Assembly: GCA_947683625.1 (NCBI GenBank)
Contig: CANTUR010000166.1
Location: 7,085,001 to 7,149,000 of the forward strand
Length of the DNA: 64,000 nucleotides
Direction: 5' to 3'
DNA from: Mallotus nudiflorus
Lineage: Eukaryota; Streptophyta; Magnoliopsida; Malpighiales; Euphorbiaceae
The stretch's first letter is position 1. The number at the start of each line of letters is the position of its first letter. The position numbers and the translations under genes were made by a program. Shown one piece after another: positions 26,801 through 40,037 of this stretch. The notes beneath the pieces are model-generated. The model searched no databases, was not told the DNA's origin, and was given only the letters and a program-made list of their open reading frames with translations.

Positions 26801-28189
26801 TGATGTGAGACAAAATTAATACCCTAGTCTCCAAGACTAAGTATAGAGTAAGTAAGGTATCAAACATTAGGAAATTTGGAGCAAATTTTATATTAACTGA
26901 ATAGATACTTAGATGGATAGGCAAAAAATATAAAAAAGATGTTAAAATGTCCTAACTATTCTAAAAATTATAAATTACTCTAATTAAACTAAGTGTAATA
27001 TAACAAATTTAGATGATGTATATTAGAATTACAATTGAGAATTAATTAAAAAATAAATTCATTAATAAACACATAGATACATGAAATGATTGGAGAATTT
27101 AGCCAATATTCTTTGAAAGCAACTCTTATTGTCTATTAAGGGTGTTTTCATCTAAAGTCTAAAAGCACTCTCATGACATTGCAGAGATAAAAAAAACCAT
27201 TAAGTTTCATGTCAATTCTTTAACCACTTAAAGTGGATTTCTTGTCTTCAAATACTTTCCTAACCTATAAGTAAATTCAATTGCATTTCCACCAAAATGC
27301 CCCAACTCTCATTGCAAACATTTGATTAGTAAGTTATTTACGGTGATCAAACATACATAACACATTACAAAAATTAATTGAAATTAAATCATTCATACAT
27401 TATACAAGATAAAATGTAGTTTATAGATTAATCAATCCTTACAATTCTAATAATAAGGACTTAGCCAAAATATACAGTATTCAAAATCAAAGAACAATAA
27501 GAAAGCAATTTAAACATCCAACAACTAAATAGAAAAAGAGAAAAAGATTGTGTTGATGAACTCCTTACTACTCTCCAGGAAGTTACTTGATATTAAATGG
27601 TCTTCTTGATGTCTTCCTTGAATTTTTTAGTATATCTTTAAGCATTTAATACTTGCCCTTCCTTTCAATAATAAAACTAATAATACTAATTACTTCTAAT
27701 ACAAAACTAAGTGTTTTTTCATACATAAACCAAGTTAAATTCATGTATTTATAGGCCTAAAAACATCCCAACTCATGCCTCTTTGAAATGGATGTAAATA
27801 TGAGGGGGTGTGATGAAAGGGTGTGGAGACAACTCGGCACCACTGTGTTGAGTTAGGCTTGACTCGACACATGAAGGCTTTATGATGACTTGGCACTAGC
27901 ATGACGACTTGGCATGGTTAGCCTCTGTCATGACTCGTCACTCCTATCACAACTCAGCACGGTTCCAATTCTTCTTCCTTTGCTTTTTATTCAAAATTCC
28001 TCATTCTAAAACAATTAAATGCATCTCTATGTATGAATTGAGCTTAAGAGAACCTATAAAACACAAAATTAAAGTAAGAAAAACAGAGACAAAGGTAAAA
28101 AAGCAATAATCGAAAACAAATGCAAGTAAAAACTATAAAAAATTAGAGCATAACTATCCTAAATAACTATGCTATTTTGCATCCTATCA
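26801..28189 (-). repeat. Athila 3' LTR
   Basis: Starts TGATGTGAGAC and ends GCATCCTATCA in plus orientation, 1389 bp. Contains a cluster of degenerate GACTCGGCAC-like units at 27830-27965. This LTR is the 3' one because the genes read leftwards. Confidence 0.9.
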
Positions 28190-28210
28190 AATTCTCCCAC
28201 ACTTAAACCT
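28190..28210 (-). other. Polypurine tract of Athila
   Basis: Read on the minus strand, AAGTGTGGGAGAATT directly abuts the 3' LTR, the usual position and form for Athila-type elements. A second purine-rich tract, GTGGGGGAGGGGA on the minus strand, lies at 29138-29150. Confidence 0.7.
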
Positions 28211-29203
28211 TTCTTGCCTTTAAGCAAGAAATAAAGATTTAAGTGGGAAAATAACAAAAATCTTTTATCTTCTCTAAAATACATGTAGCTATCTTGACAA
28301 GTCATTTTAACCATAAAAGGAGTTAAGAAAAAGATAGTTAAAAACTAAGCTTCCAATGCTCAACAATGATAGAGAAAACAAGTTCCATAGCATAAGTAAT
28401 AAGTTTGACAATTTATCTCAATTTATTAAGAATAAAATCAAGAACATAAAGTCAAAGTGCTAACCAAACTACCTAGACAAAATATTCATTCTTCAAGCTA
28501 GGATTTCTAAGAACAAACATAGCCATTAGGACAAAGATAAAGCACACACACTAACTCACATTTCTCATGAAGTTTTTAGACGCATTTTTTCTTTTTTCTT
28601 TCTTTTTTTTTTAAAGAGAGGGTGCATTCTTTCCGAATGAATGTAATTAAGGAACATCCTCAATTATACATAACTTACTCGAAATGCATCACATCAATAA
28701 GCATAAATTTTCTTTTTCTCATTATTTTTTTAATATGTGTTCTCATCTATTATTAAAAAGCTAGTTACTCGTATTATGGCTATAGTTTCCCTAAGGCTAC
28801 TTCAATTCTTAAAAACTAAGCTTAAATCCTTAACACCTTAGCTTTAAGCATAATTAGGAAGTTGACTAAGCATTCTTTAGATTTTAAAAATAATAAAAAG
28901 AGATAAAAAGAAAAATTTAAAACTTATACTAAATGAAACTTTAAAATTATATTAATTGAGAATAAAAAGTTAATTATTAACTTTGCATTAAAATAAAATC
29001 TTAATCACAATGAAGATAAACTTATTAAGAGAAACTACTAATTAATGTGGAGAAGATAAAATTATGCAAAATTATGCAAAATAAAGCATAGACATGCATA
29101 AAAACATAAACATGATTAAATAATAACTACTAATTTCCCCTCCCCCACATTGCCCTGAATGTGAATCCTAAACATGAAAGAAAGGAAAAGAAAAACTCTC
29201 TCA
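28211..29203 (-). other. Athila 3' untranslated interior
   Basis: About 1 kb between the env-like region and the 3' LTR, AT-rich and without coding signal. Confidence 0.6.
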
Positions 29204-30406
29204 ATCCTCCAAAGGAGATGGTGGAGGAGACTCAATAGTGTAACCAGAGAGCGCAAATAATTGATTCATCTGATACTCTATCTTCCTTTGGCGATGATCA
29301 ATTTCTCAATTCCAAGTCTCTATCCTACTCAATTGGCATTATATCTCCATTTGATTCTCCAAAATTTTCTCCCAAATATGAGACTCTCCACTTGAAGAGA
29401 CACTTACACCACTTTGCATAGGCAAAGTTAGAAGAGGTACATTACTATAGGGCACCACTTCTAGAGAATGCTCAATCCCAACATCTTCCTCTTATTCCTG
29501 GGTTTCTTTACTTGAGGAGGACATTCAAAACCTCTCTAACAGGATCGAGACCTTGCTAGAATCAATAAAAAAGATGCATCCACTACTTCACCTCTTACAA
29601 AAGCTTGCTTAGTAAAATAAGAACTCAACAACATGGGTAAAATCATCAAGATTGACATTAAGAGATTTAGCAATAATAGTGACAACATGACCATGAGTGA
29701 TTAGTGCTTCCTTACGTGCAACACAAGTCAAAAGTTAATTAAAAATCTAATAGGTCTAACAAACTTGTTTTTTAGTATGAATACACCACATTAAAAATAA
29801 TTCTTAAGCAAAAATTCTATTAAATTCAAATTTATGGACAACAACACAAGCAAGAACTTTGTGCAATAACTAGAATTTCATGTCTTTAATGAACATTGCC
29901 TTACCCTTCTTTGGTTGAAATGGTGATTGCAAATCAGTTAAAAGGGTCCAAAACTCATCAACATGAAAAGTCTTAAGAATATCGCACTTACCATCCTTTT
30001 TAAAACCAAACACCTTTTGGATGAAGGCATAGGTAAGTTGGTGTTTCTTTCTTAGCATCCTAAATTCAATAATATGGGAATTATTTGAGTTAACTTCTAA
30101 AGATGTATAAAATTCAATGATTAATTCAACATATATGTGTTCTTGCATAAACACAAATTTCGTAAGCCTACAAGTGGTCAACAATTGATTAAAAGAGTTA
30201 TGCATGCCTACATTATTAAGAAGAGAGGTAGGAATATACTTACAACTAATGATTTTTTCTAAACTTAAGAGTGGTGAATCTAGCACCTTCCTTATATGAA
30301 AGAATGGGGAACTTGGCTTTGTAAGTGGGTACAAGGTCCTTTTCTCCTCCTCTTGAGGTCTTGAAGATGTAGAGTCCTTTTTCTTACCCATAGAAAATGA
30401 AAACAA
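29204..30406 (-). pseudogene. Athila env-like ORF (Athila ORF-1 family), broken
   Basis: Athila elements carry an extra ORF between pol and the 3' LTR, long called env-like; its true role is unknown. The frame opens at 30406 with MFSFSMGKKKDSTSSRPQ and runs 178 codons to 29870. It continues through stops with blocks such as ELFLMWCIHTKKQVC (about 29780), an SLNVNLDDFTHVVEF block (about 29640) and a C-terminal SGYTIESPPPSPLED (about 29230), matching the order and proline-rich end of this family. No clear signal peptide or transmembrane segment is visible in the readable part. Several stops make it a pseudogene. It lies 1 kb downstream of the integrase end, with the motif-rich spacer 30985-31150 between them. 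Confidence 0.75.
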
Positions 30407-30984
30407 GTTAATGGAATGATGGTGAAGATGTAAAGCTTTAATGAAAATAGGAAAATGGTTAGTTAGGGTAAAGAATGAAAAAGATAATAGTAAGAGTGGG
30501 TATGGTGTAGAGAAGAAAAGAAAAGAAAATAGAGAAATAAAGAAAGTAGAGTGTAGATTTCGAGTTGAAGGAGAGGATAATATGAAAAGGAATATGCATA
30601 ATGAAGAGAAGATGATGAATAGGGGAATGAAATTAAGAAAAGATATATAGAGAGGAGGTGCAAAAAAATGGTGAGGAATATATAAAGGTGGAGTGTAAGA
30701 ATTGGAAAAGATGTAAGGTAAAATAAAAAATTATGAGTCGAAAGGGTTATAGATAGTTAATTATACAAGGGTGTAAGAAAAAGTTAAAAAGTCATGACCT
30801 TTCTTGGAAAAGGGCATGACTTTTTATTTAGAATTTAATTTTTTTGGAAGGTGGTGGAGTAAGAAGACAAAAGACAATAAAGAGAAAAGGTGATAAAAAG
30901 AGATGTGAAGTAAATATATTAAACAATATAAAAACAAATAAAAAGAATACTGAATATAAAAGGTTAAAAATTGAGAAAAGTTTT

Positions 30985-31150
30985 GAGAAGGCACGAGTTG
31001 GCACCATGGTGATGACTCGGCACTGGATGCCTTTGTAATGAGTTGGCACATGTGTGATGACTCAGTATAGAGCCATTCACAGAGGGGTGAGTCAACACAT
31101 GTGTGATGACTCATCACACTTTAGTCTCTGTAATGAGTCGGCAATATGGT
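30985..31150. repeat. Cluster of degenerate GACTCGGCAC units in Athila pol-env spacer
   Basis: About seven units (GAGTTGGCAC, GACTCGGCAC, GAGTTGGCAC, GACTCAGTAT, GAGTCAACAC, GACTCATCAC, GAGTCGGCAA) spaced irregularly by roughly 17-30 bases. Three contain the palindromic core TGACTCA/TGAGTCA. The same unit type occurs in the element's LTRs. Confidence 0.7.
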
Positions 31151-31464
31151 GACAGCACAGAACTAAAATGATAATAATTCAACTTACACCTAATTGACCA
31201 AATTCAAATTTATGTCTTTATATTGTTTGATCAAAATAAAATGTGTATAAAAGAAAAATATAAGCAAATAAACTAGAAAAACATCAAAGAAAAACAAATT
31301 TATAAAAGAATAAGTAATAGAAAGGATTAATATAAATTTAAATAATTACAATAAAATACTTACTAATGAAACTATAAATACTACTAAAACTAAAATATGG
31401 TTCAAACAAATCCAAAGATAATAAAATGACATAGAATAAAATAAAATAAGAGAGAGATTGATTG

Positions 31465-32440
31465 TCATTGATCAATTACTTCACCAATCAAATATGGTTT
31501 GAGATGATGGCCATTAACTTTGAAAATTTCCCCTTTATCATTAGCAATTTCTATTGCTCCATAAGGATGAACCTTTACAATCTTAAAAGGACTCGACCAT
31601 TTTGACTTCAATTTTTTAAGAAACAATTCTAATATTGAATTATAAAGTATAACAAGTTCACCCTCATGAAATTCCTTCTTAGCTAAATGCTTATCATGCC
31701 ATAACTTAGTATGATCATTATACACCTTTGCATTTTTGTAAGAATTCATTTTTAATTCCTCTAATTCATTAAGCTAAAGTAGCCTTTTCTTGCCTGCCTT
31801 CTTTAAATCAAAATTCAAAGCGCTTGTTGCCAAATATGCCTTATGCTCTATTACTCACCTCAACTTACCCAATTGTTTGTGGTTGATATGGAGTAGTAAT
31901 CTATGTGTTACCCCATATTTCTTCAAAAGAGCTTCTATTACTTGATTACAAAAGCATGAAATTCCACCACTTATTAAAGCACTAGGATTACCAAACCTTG
32001 GAAAGATTATTTTCTTAAGCATCTTCTTAATAACCTTTGCATCATTAGTAATGGTTAGTATTGCTTCCACCTATTTTGAGATATAGTCAACCATAACCAA
32101 AATACACTTGTAGCCTAAGGAGATTGGAAATGGACTCATGAAATCTATACCCCAAATATAAAAAAAGCTCAACTTCAAGAATTCCTTTTAAAGGCATCTT
32201 ATGTTTCCTAAAAATATTACCCATTCTTCAACACCTATCACATGTAAGCATAAAATCTCTAGCATCCTTGAATAATAAAGGCCACCAAAAACCAGATTAA
32301 ACCTTTGATGTTGTTTTTGATGGACCAAAGTGACCACTTACATATAAGGAGTGACAATATCTCAAAACATCTTGAACTTCGTCTTGAGGAATGCATCTTT
32401 TAATCAAACCATCTCCACACCTCTTATAAAGAAATGGCTC
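31465..32440 (-). pseudogene. Athila integrase region of pol
   Basis: Integrase inserts the cDNA into the genome. On the minus strand the order is: remnants of the zinc-binding domain (RHSLY..., then LTCDRC near 32240); the first catalytic Asp in GIDFM (near 32140); the middle of the core, MEAILTITNDAKVIKKMLKK (32070-32011), with FPRFGNPSALISGG and LLKKYGVTHR; and a C-terminal block (31749-31465) with WHDKHLAKKEFHEGELV, KLKSKWSSPFKIVKV and VNGHHLKPYL. The segment around the second catalytic Asp reads SGG where SDGG is usual, so that Asp appears lost. Frameshifts and stops separate the blocks. The region ends about 1 kb before the env-like ORF. Confidence 0.88.
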
Positions 32441-32443
32441 TTC

Positions 32444-34150
32444 CTAATAATAAAATTTAATATAATGTAAGAATTTCTTCCTTTGCTGATAATCTAGCCC
32501 ATAAGGAAGAATACCACTCACAAAATAATTTGCAATATCCATAAACCATTGAAGTACCTTTGTTGCTAAACTAACTAGATGTTCACTATGAAATATCTCA
32601 TTAATTGGTACACTATCATCATGCTTCTTTAACCCTTTTTGATCTAGCCTTAATAGATGATTCGCAACAAGGCTCTCACTTCCTTTCTTATCTCTCACTT
32701 CCTAATCAAACTCTTGAAGCATTAAAATCCACCATAGGATCCTAGGTTTTGCATTCTTCTTACTTAGAAGATACTTAAGAGCAATATGATCAGAATAAAC
32801 AATTTCTTTTTACCCCACAAGGTATGCTCTAAACTTGTTAAATGTATAAAAAATAGCAAGCAATTCTTTCTCCATGGTGGTATAGTTGATTTGAGCATCA
32901 TCAAGTAGTTTGCTAGCATAGTAAATCACATAAAGCTTGCCTTCTTTCCTTTGTCCCAAAACATCCCCCATTGCAAAGTTACTCAAATCACACGTAATTT
33001 TAAATGGTTGCTTCCAATTAAGTAGTTATAAAACAAGTGTTGAAATAAGAGCTCTCTTTAAGGTTTCAAATGCATCAAGATATGCCCCATTGAACTTAAA
33101 AATAGTATCCTTAGACAGTAATTTGCATAATGGTTGTGCTATCTTGGAAAAATCTTCTATAAAACCTGCATGACCAAAAAGCTCCTTATATCCTTAACAC
33201 ACTTTTAGGATGGTAAATTGGCAATCACTTCTATCTTTGCCCTATAAACTTCAATACCTCTTTTTGATACCGAGTGCCAAGAACAATTCCTTTTTGTGCC
33301 ATAAAGTGGCAATTTTCCTAATTAAGTATTAATCCATGCTCCATGCACCTGTCAAGAACTTTAAAAAGATTTTCTAAACAATTTTCAAAGTTATATCCAT
33401 AAACACTAAAATCATCCATAAAAACCTCTACACATCCATTATTCAAATCACTAAATATCGAAAACATGCATTTTTAAAAAGTTTCGGGAGCATTGCATAA
33501 ACTAAAAGGCAAAAGTACAATATGGGCATGTAAAAGTAGTCTTAGCTTAGTCCTCGAGTGAATAAGAATTTGATAAAAGCCACTAAGTCCATCTAAATAA
33601 CAAAAGTAAGAAAAATTGGCTAGTCTCTCAAGAACTTGATCAATAAAAAGAAATGGAAAATAATCTTTTCTAGTTGCTTTATTTAGCATTCTATAATCAA
33701 TACACATACGCCATCTCATGATAGTCCTTGTGGGTATTAAATTATTAGACTCATTTAATAATGGTTAAGCCTCCCTTTTTAGGTACAACTTGAATAGGGC
33801 TCACCCATTTACTATCACTAATGGAGTATATAATTCCATTGTCAAGTAACTAAATTATTTCTTTTCTCATCATTTCCTTAAGAGTGGGATTTAGCCTTCT
33901 TTGGCCTTCAATAAAAGGCTCAGCACCATCCTCTAAGAGGATTTTATGCATACATACCTTTAGGCTAATGCCCTTCAAATCATTTATAGAATAACCAATT
34001 ACACCTCAATGACTAAGTAACATATCACATAAAGCATCAACATTATTATTAGGCATAAATGAATTCACAATAAAAGGAAATTTAAAGTTAGAGTCAAGAA
34101 ATGCATATCTTAAATTTGATGGTAAAGGCTTGAGCTCTAGCTTTACTTCT
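32444..34150 (-). pseudogene. Athila reverse transcriptase and RNase H region of pol
   Basis: Reverse transcriptase copies the element RNA to DNA, and RNase H removes the RNA strand. The frame 33719-33474 has WRMCIDYRMLNKATRKDYFP, LERLANFSYFCYLDGLSGFY and LPFSLCNAPETF. The catalytic FMDD box is intact at 33422-33411, followed by NGCVEVF-type context on one side and SVYGYN on the other. RNase H and connection sequences follow leftwards, including SDHIALKYLLSKKNAKPR (around 32790-32740) and DKKGSESLVANHLLRLDQKG (32692-32633). Stops and frame changes occur between blocks, for example after TF at 33474, so no full polymerase can be translated. Confidence 0.9.
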
Positions 34151-34360
34151 TCATTAGTAAAGTAAACTATGGATCATCATCCTTCCTTAAAGGTTCAAAC
34201 CTTGAAGTCCTATAAGGAGGAAGGTTTGAAGTTGACTCTAAGAGTTTCACATTAGCTTCTTGTATTAAGAAAGGTTAAATAGTGTCTTCTTTAGACATTC
34301 ATGTATTACTTCATCAATATAATCATCAATAACATCAAAAGAGTCAATTCTACTCACCAC

Positions 34361-35058
34361 TTATATTAGTGTAGACTTTATCATTTTAAATACATCAAAC
34401 TTCATACGCTTATTATCCACTTTTAATGTAATCTTGCCTCTTTTCATATCAATGATCGCTCCTATCGACATAAAAAATGGTCTCCCAAATAAGATTATGA
34501 TTTCAAAATCCTCCTCTATATGTAAGACAACAAAGTTTACAGGTATAACAAATTTACCCACTTTAGTTGGCACATTTTCAAGAATGCTAATTAGATAAGT
34601 TACATATTATTTGCCATGGAAAGACACATATTTACAGGCTTAAGCTCTCCCAAATCAAGCCTCTTATAATTGGAATAAGGCATACGACTAACACTTGCAC
34701 CAATGTCACACAAAGCTTTATCAAAATAGGTTTCACTAATGACACAGTGAATAATAAAATAACCAAGATCATTAAGCTTTGGTGGAGATTTAGAGTACAT
34801 AGCTTTGGATTCTTCAATAAGAGAGACTGACCCATAATCCTCAAGCTCGCTCTTGTGGCTAATGATATCCTTCAAAAATTTACTCCATACCGGCATATCT
34901 CTAATGGCATTTATAAGTGGTATAGTAATGGTGATCTCTTTAAGATAATTAAAGAATTTGCCAAATTGTTTATCCAAGCTATGTCTTATGAACCTTTGAG
35001 GAAAAGGTAGTGCTTTAAGATCTACCTCAGGTTCATCAAAAATTGGGTGGTATGGCAT
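34361..35058 (-). pseudogene. Athila aspartic protease region
   Basis: The protease would cleave the Gag-Pol polyprotein. The 152-codon frame 35058-34600 holds the linker (FPQRFIRHSLDKQFGKFFNY) and the catalytic block ALCDIGASVSRMPYSNYKRL. The active-site triplet reads Asp-Ile-Gly. The second frame, 34573-34361, has KFVIPVNFVVLHIEEDFEII then LFGRPFFMSIGAIIDMKRG, the flap side and C-terminal lobe. The two frames are separated by a short break near 34590. Upstream, 35275-35036 is an Asp/Glu/Lys-rich spacer joining gag to the protease. Confidence 0.85.
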
Positions 35059-35677
35059 CTTCCTTTTTACCCTTCTTTACACTTTCAACATCATCTTTAC
35101 TACTAACAACCTCATCATCATTCACCTTACTAGCTTCAATTTCCACTACATCATCATCATCAACCACTCTCTTACCCCTTATAACATCATTTTCAACCTC
35201 TTTACCACTTCTTAAAGTGATTGCTTGGTAAGTGTCTTTTAGTGCAAACTTTGGTTGGCTAGAAAGCTTACCCAAGGGTTTATAATTGGAGGAAAAGGCT
35301 TGTTAAGCAATTTAGGTTTCAAGGCTACGATTATGAGTAGGAAGTTATTCAAGTTTGGAGCTAATTTGCTTAAGTTGCTCCTTATTTTGTTTGTTGATAG
35401 TCATTTGTTGGTTAATGAATTTCTCCATAAGGATTTCAAAGTTGGATTTGGGTTGTGTAGGGTTAAAAGCTTATTGTTTCCTGGGAAATCCTAGTGGGTT
35501 TTATGGTTTGGTGTTTAGGTTAAATAAGGGGCTTAATTGAGAGGATGGATTTGACTATGAAAATCCAGGATGATTCATCCATTAGGGGTTATAAGATTTA
35601 GAGTTTAGCCCAATTCTTTGGTTGAAAGCTCATTGTACATAACTCACAACCTCATTAGAACTCATATTACATTGAGA

Positions 35678-36549
35678 CTATAAATAAGATCCTCCACACA
35701 ACTCACTAATAACATTAGCACTTTCTATAGAATTAATTTGAGATTTGCTTACTAACTTAGTAAAAGCATCTACCTTTGCATTTAATAAGATGATGGTGTC
35801 AAGCTCAAAAACTCCTTTTGCTTTTGCCATTGTTATCTCATCACCCATGTATCTTTGAGATGCAAGTTCTTTAAGAAAAGTAACAGCATCCTTAGCTGTT
35901 TTATCCATCCATTTCCCACTAGAGGCTGCATTGACAATATTCATATTCTCATCAGTCAGCCTATTATAGAAAATTTCAAGGATCATCCAATTTGGCAAGC
36001 CATGGTGTAGGCATTGCCTTTGAAGTTCCTTAAATTTATCCTAAGCTACATATATTGTCTCACTTTCATTTTGCTTGAAAGTTATGATCTCGTTATGAAA
36101 CTTAGAACTCTTCTGTGGTGGAAAATATTTATGGAGAAATGCTTGCTTTAATTGGTACCAAGTTGTGATTGATTCACTAAGCAAACTAACAAGCTAAAGT
36201 TGTGCCTTCTCCTTGACTGAAAATGGAAAAAGCCTAAGCCTTATTGCATCATTTGTCACTTTATTGATCTTGAAGGTTATACATATATTAAGGAAAAACA
36301 ATATGTGAGCATATGGATCCTCTCATTGTAAACCTCTAAACTAATTATTTTACACCATTTGAATGATGCTTGGTTTGATTTCAAAGTTATTGTTAGCAAT
36401 AAATAGAGCCACAATCCTTTTAAAACTACCCATTATATCAAGCATAGTAAAGTCGCCTGACATTCTTCTTTCTGGTTCAGCCATATTATTCAAATTTTGT
36501 TGATTCACTCTTCTATGTCTTTGTTCCCTACATAAAGCACGTAAAGTTA
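35678..36549 (-). pseudogene. Athila gag, main part, interrupted by solo LTR B
   Basis: Gag forms the virus-like particle. Blocks on the minus strand: MAEPERRMSGDFTMLDIMGS and NNFEIKPSIIQMV (36480-36350); then, after a frame break, the 106-codon frame 35998-35678 with MPNWMILEIFYNRLTDENMN, a DAVTFLKELASQRY segment and KAKGVFELDTIILLNAKVDA, typical of Athila gag C-terminal parts. The frame is cut at 36549 by solo LTR B. The first codons continue at 40038 on the far side, and the frame is continuous across the AGTTA target site. No zinc knuckle is visible. Confidence 0.85.
36545..36549. repeat. Target-site duplication of solo LTR B, left
   Basis: AGTTA, exactly matched at 40038-40042. Confidence 0.95.
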
Positions 36550-39500
36550 TGTCACGACCAAAACTAAAAGTCATGACCGGCACTAGGGAACGGGAATTCT
36601 TTCAAATCCGAAACCTACAAGCAAGTCTTAAAATAAAAGCATGCAATAATAAAATTAAATAAATAAATAAATATGCATCATATTTATTATCTCAAATCAA
36701 TATAATAAAATAAACTCTATCATATCATACTAACAAAATATTTAATACAATATTCAGAGAAAGGCCTCTAAATTAGAATCACATACAATAAATATAAAAT
36801 ACAACTCACTACTAAGAAAAAATATGACTACTGCAGTTTTCTAGAGTACAATATAAAATTAAGTGGATAATTTACATAAACAAGTTGGGGCGAAAGAAAT
36901 CCAGTGGATAGGTCTACTGCTAAGGTCTAAAGAAGAAGACTCTCATGTAAAAATGTTAATTAAGGCGGGTCAGACCTCACTGAGTGAATTATTATAATAT
37001 ATATACATGCATCTCCTATATGTCAAATGCAATCAATCATTCGTATATAATAAATATATATACAAACATTTCACATAGATGCTGAAAATCACTTATATAA
37101 TAATACTAAAAAGCATAAGGTTATGAAGGATCAAATAGAACCCTATTTAATTGCATCCTCAATCAACAATATCACTCTAGCCATAAAAGCTTACTTGATT
37201 CCAAATAAATTCATTTATTCCATATAGATAGTAGACTAACCCCAAGACACTAAGTCAACCAAGCTCCAGCAGTTTGACTGTCAGTGTAATTGGCCCCGAG
37301 ACACTAAGTCAACCAAGCTCCAGCAACCACACTATCAATCATATTACATCTCAATCAATCAATCAAATCATAATCCCACAAGTGATTCTCACTCAACCCT
37401 AAATCTATTGCACTGGTACCTACATAGTCCTAGTGTTACCCACTAAGTAGCATGTTCTATCGATATCCTTCATTTAAAATAAAACATACATATGAAAAAA
37501 TAAATAATGCATAATGTCATTCATAATAACAAAATAAACCATATATATACCGGAAATATACCTAAAATAAACTAAGTATATTTCAAGTATATATATGTAA
37601 AATAAATTCAAATTAATCATGAAATATATCAAAAATAAACCCATAATATACTAAAAACATGTTAGGTATCTATCGAAGATAAAACATGCATTTATTTCAA
37701 AATATACTAAAAATATACCTAAAATATACCTAAAGTATACTAAACATTTTAATAAAACAATTTATGAATAAATACAATCAAAACATGAATATGTGCTAAA
37801 ACATGCAACCTAAATGCAATGTACATATAAAATAACAACTCACAGGTTTGCACTCCTCGAGACTGGTTCGATGGGCCTGATCCACTAGACCTTGGTCTCA
37901 GTGCAACTAAATAATAAAATAAATACAGAAATCAAAATGAATCTAACTTAAACTCTATAGAGACTCGATCTAAGATTTCAGAACACAGACAGACATATAA
38001 GATGTCATGTTTTACAAGAATTCTACCAAAAATTCGGCAAAACCGCCTCTATAAAACAGACATCTTTCTACTAAAAAGTAGAGCCGATCCTGCAAAAAAC
38101 GCATTTCAAATCATAGAATTCACATAACCCTTGATTGAGATCCCAAACTGCACAATTCCCCCAATCGAGGTTCACAATTCACTAAAAATCTAGATAATAT
38201 AATAAATATATTAAAAATCAATAAATGCCATAAATATCCTCAAAATATCAAAATATAGCATATTTAATCATTACAACATTAAATATACTTAATTTCACAA
38301 TAATTACGTAAAAATCCCGAAATAATAATATAATATTATTAAAAATCAAATTTCTCGATAATTCAATATAAATTAATAAAAATTCACTTTATATATTCAA
38401 ATAATTAAAATAGCTTAAATACATATTAAAAATTACTAAAAACCCATTTAATTACCAATTTAGTAAACAATATATAATTTGAAAACAATTTTCAAAAATT
38501 ATTATTAATTAGTTAAAAATAGTAAATAATTTGTAAAAATCATTTTAATACCTTAAATAATTATAAAGCCAACTAGAACATAATATTTAACTATAATCTT
38601 AACAACATTACATATTTAACCCTAAAACACAAAAATACACATAATATACTAATATTACTCAAAAATTCTATAAAAATTATATAAATGCATAAAAAATAAT
38701 TTTCTCAACATATAATATACTAATATTAACTAAAACACATATTTAACCAATAATTTCAACAAAAACTCAACTTTAACCTAATTTTCTAATATTTACATAA
38801 ACTAAAAATACTTATAAAAATTACTTAAAAATCGCAAAAATTATAATCTCAATACTAGAATTAATATCAATTTATAATAACACCAAATATACCAAATTTA
38901 TAATTTAATAAATTAATTTACTAAAATTCAATAAATAATAATAAAATATTCAAAAATTCACAAAAATTAAAATAAATTCCAAAAAATAAAAAAAATATAT
39001 GTACATGTAGATTAAGCTATCAAGATCAACTTTTGTGAAGGAAGTTTGTGTGAATCATCAAGATCAAACTTAAAAAAAATCAAAAAAATCCTAAAAGCCA
39101 AAAACTAAAATTCAAGAAAACTCAAGAAATGGATGATTAAATCTCAAACCAAGCTTGGATTCATGCTCACCAAAGTTAGAGGAGTCGAACGACATCAGAA
39201 ATGCAAGGAATGGTGGCCGGAAGAGGGAGTTGGCCGAAAAAGATGGAGGTTTGGCCTCTTTACTGATTTTGTCAATGCCGGTGCCAGAGAAAAAGGAGAA
39301 GGGTGGTGGAAGGCGACAAGAAGTGGTGGGTGGTCAGCCGAATGTTGGGGAGGCACACTGACGGCTTCTGAACGGGACAGTGCACGGAGAAGAAGAGATA
39401 GTTACGGTGTGTTCATGTGTGTTTTTGTGTTTGTTGCTTGCTTGCGTGTTTATATGTTTGTATATATGTATATATATTATTAAACTTTATAATATAATAT

Positions 39501-40037
39501 AATTTAATAAAACTTTATATTATAATATTATACAATATAACATTAAATCTACACCACACAAATAAAAATATCTCATATATATATATAACACATATATTAA
39601 TAAACACAAACCCTAATTATAATGTATAACTATAATATATAAAATAACATTTACATAAAAAATAAATAATAATAATACCAATTATGTGATTTAATAAAAA
39701 TAATAATATAAAAAAATAATGAAATTTGATAAAGCAATAATACAAATTAAATTAATACTATTATAATAATACTATCCAAAAAAATTAATCATCAATAATA
39801 TAAATTAATGTTTAAAATAATAAGTCTCTAAAATAAAATATTTACATCTCTAAAATAAAATAATAATATAAGTCTCTAAAATAAAATAATAATATAAGTC
39901 TCTGAAAAATTTAATTAAACATAAAATAATAGTAATTAATCACAAAATAGTAAAATAATTAAATTTGACTTTTAAAATTTATTAACACTGTATATCTCAT
40001 AATAAAATAAAATAATTTAAAAATTAGGGTTATTACA
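36550..40037 (-). mobile_element. Solo LTR, copy B (3488 bp) inside Athila gag
   Basis: Begins TGTCACGACC and ends GGGTTATTACA in plus orientation, with a perfect AGTTA duplication on both sides. It aligns with copy A from 36995 to its right end, and with C and D in reverse complement. On the minus strand it has TATAAA (39454-39449) followed by a GC-rich leader (39400-39160). The ORF at 39133-39483 is antisense to that leader, Trp/Arg/Gly-rich, and unlikely to be a real protein. No internal retrotransposon genes. It is the youngest layer of the stack: LTR inside Athila inside Helitron. Confidence 0.92.
37284..37332. other. Hairpin position in LTR copy B (partly decayed)
   Basis: GTGTAATTG and CAACCACAC occupy the places of the conserved stem, with 7 of 9 pairs left. 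Spacing is unchanged at 49 bases. Confidence 0.5.

Noticed and set aside
29870..30406. Env-like ORF as evidence of an endogenous virus
   Set aside because: It belongs to the Athila retrotransposon family by position, PBS and pol type. No signal peptide or membrane anchor is visible, so infectivity should not be inferred.
30441..30650. Lys/Glu-rich plus-strand ORF beside the env-like gene
   Set aside because: Purine-rich low-complexity sequence with an overlapping ORF on the other strand and no domain.
35043..35231. Ser/Thr-rich plus-strand ORF
   Set aside because: Antisense shadow of the Asp/Glu/Lys-rich gag-protease linker of Athila.
39133..39483. 116-residue Trp/Arg/Gly-rich ORF in LTR copy B
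   Set aside because: It is antisense to the inferred LTR transcript, covers the GC-rich leader, and is not conserved in copies C and D. Long ORFs are expected by chance in a GC-rich patch.
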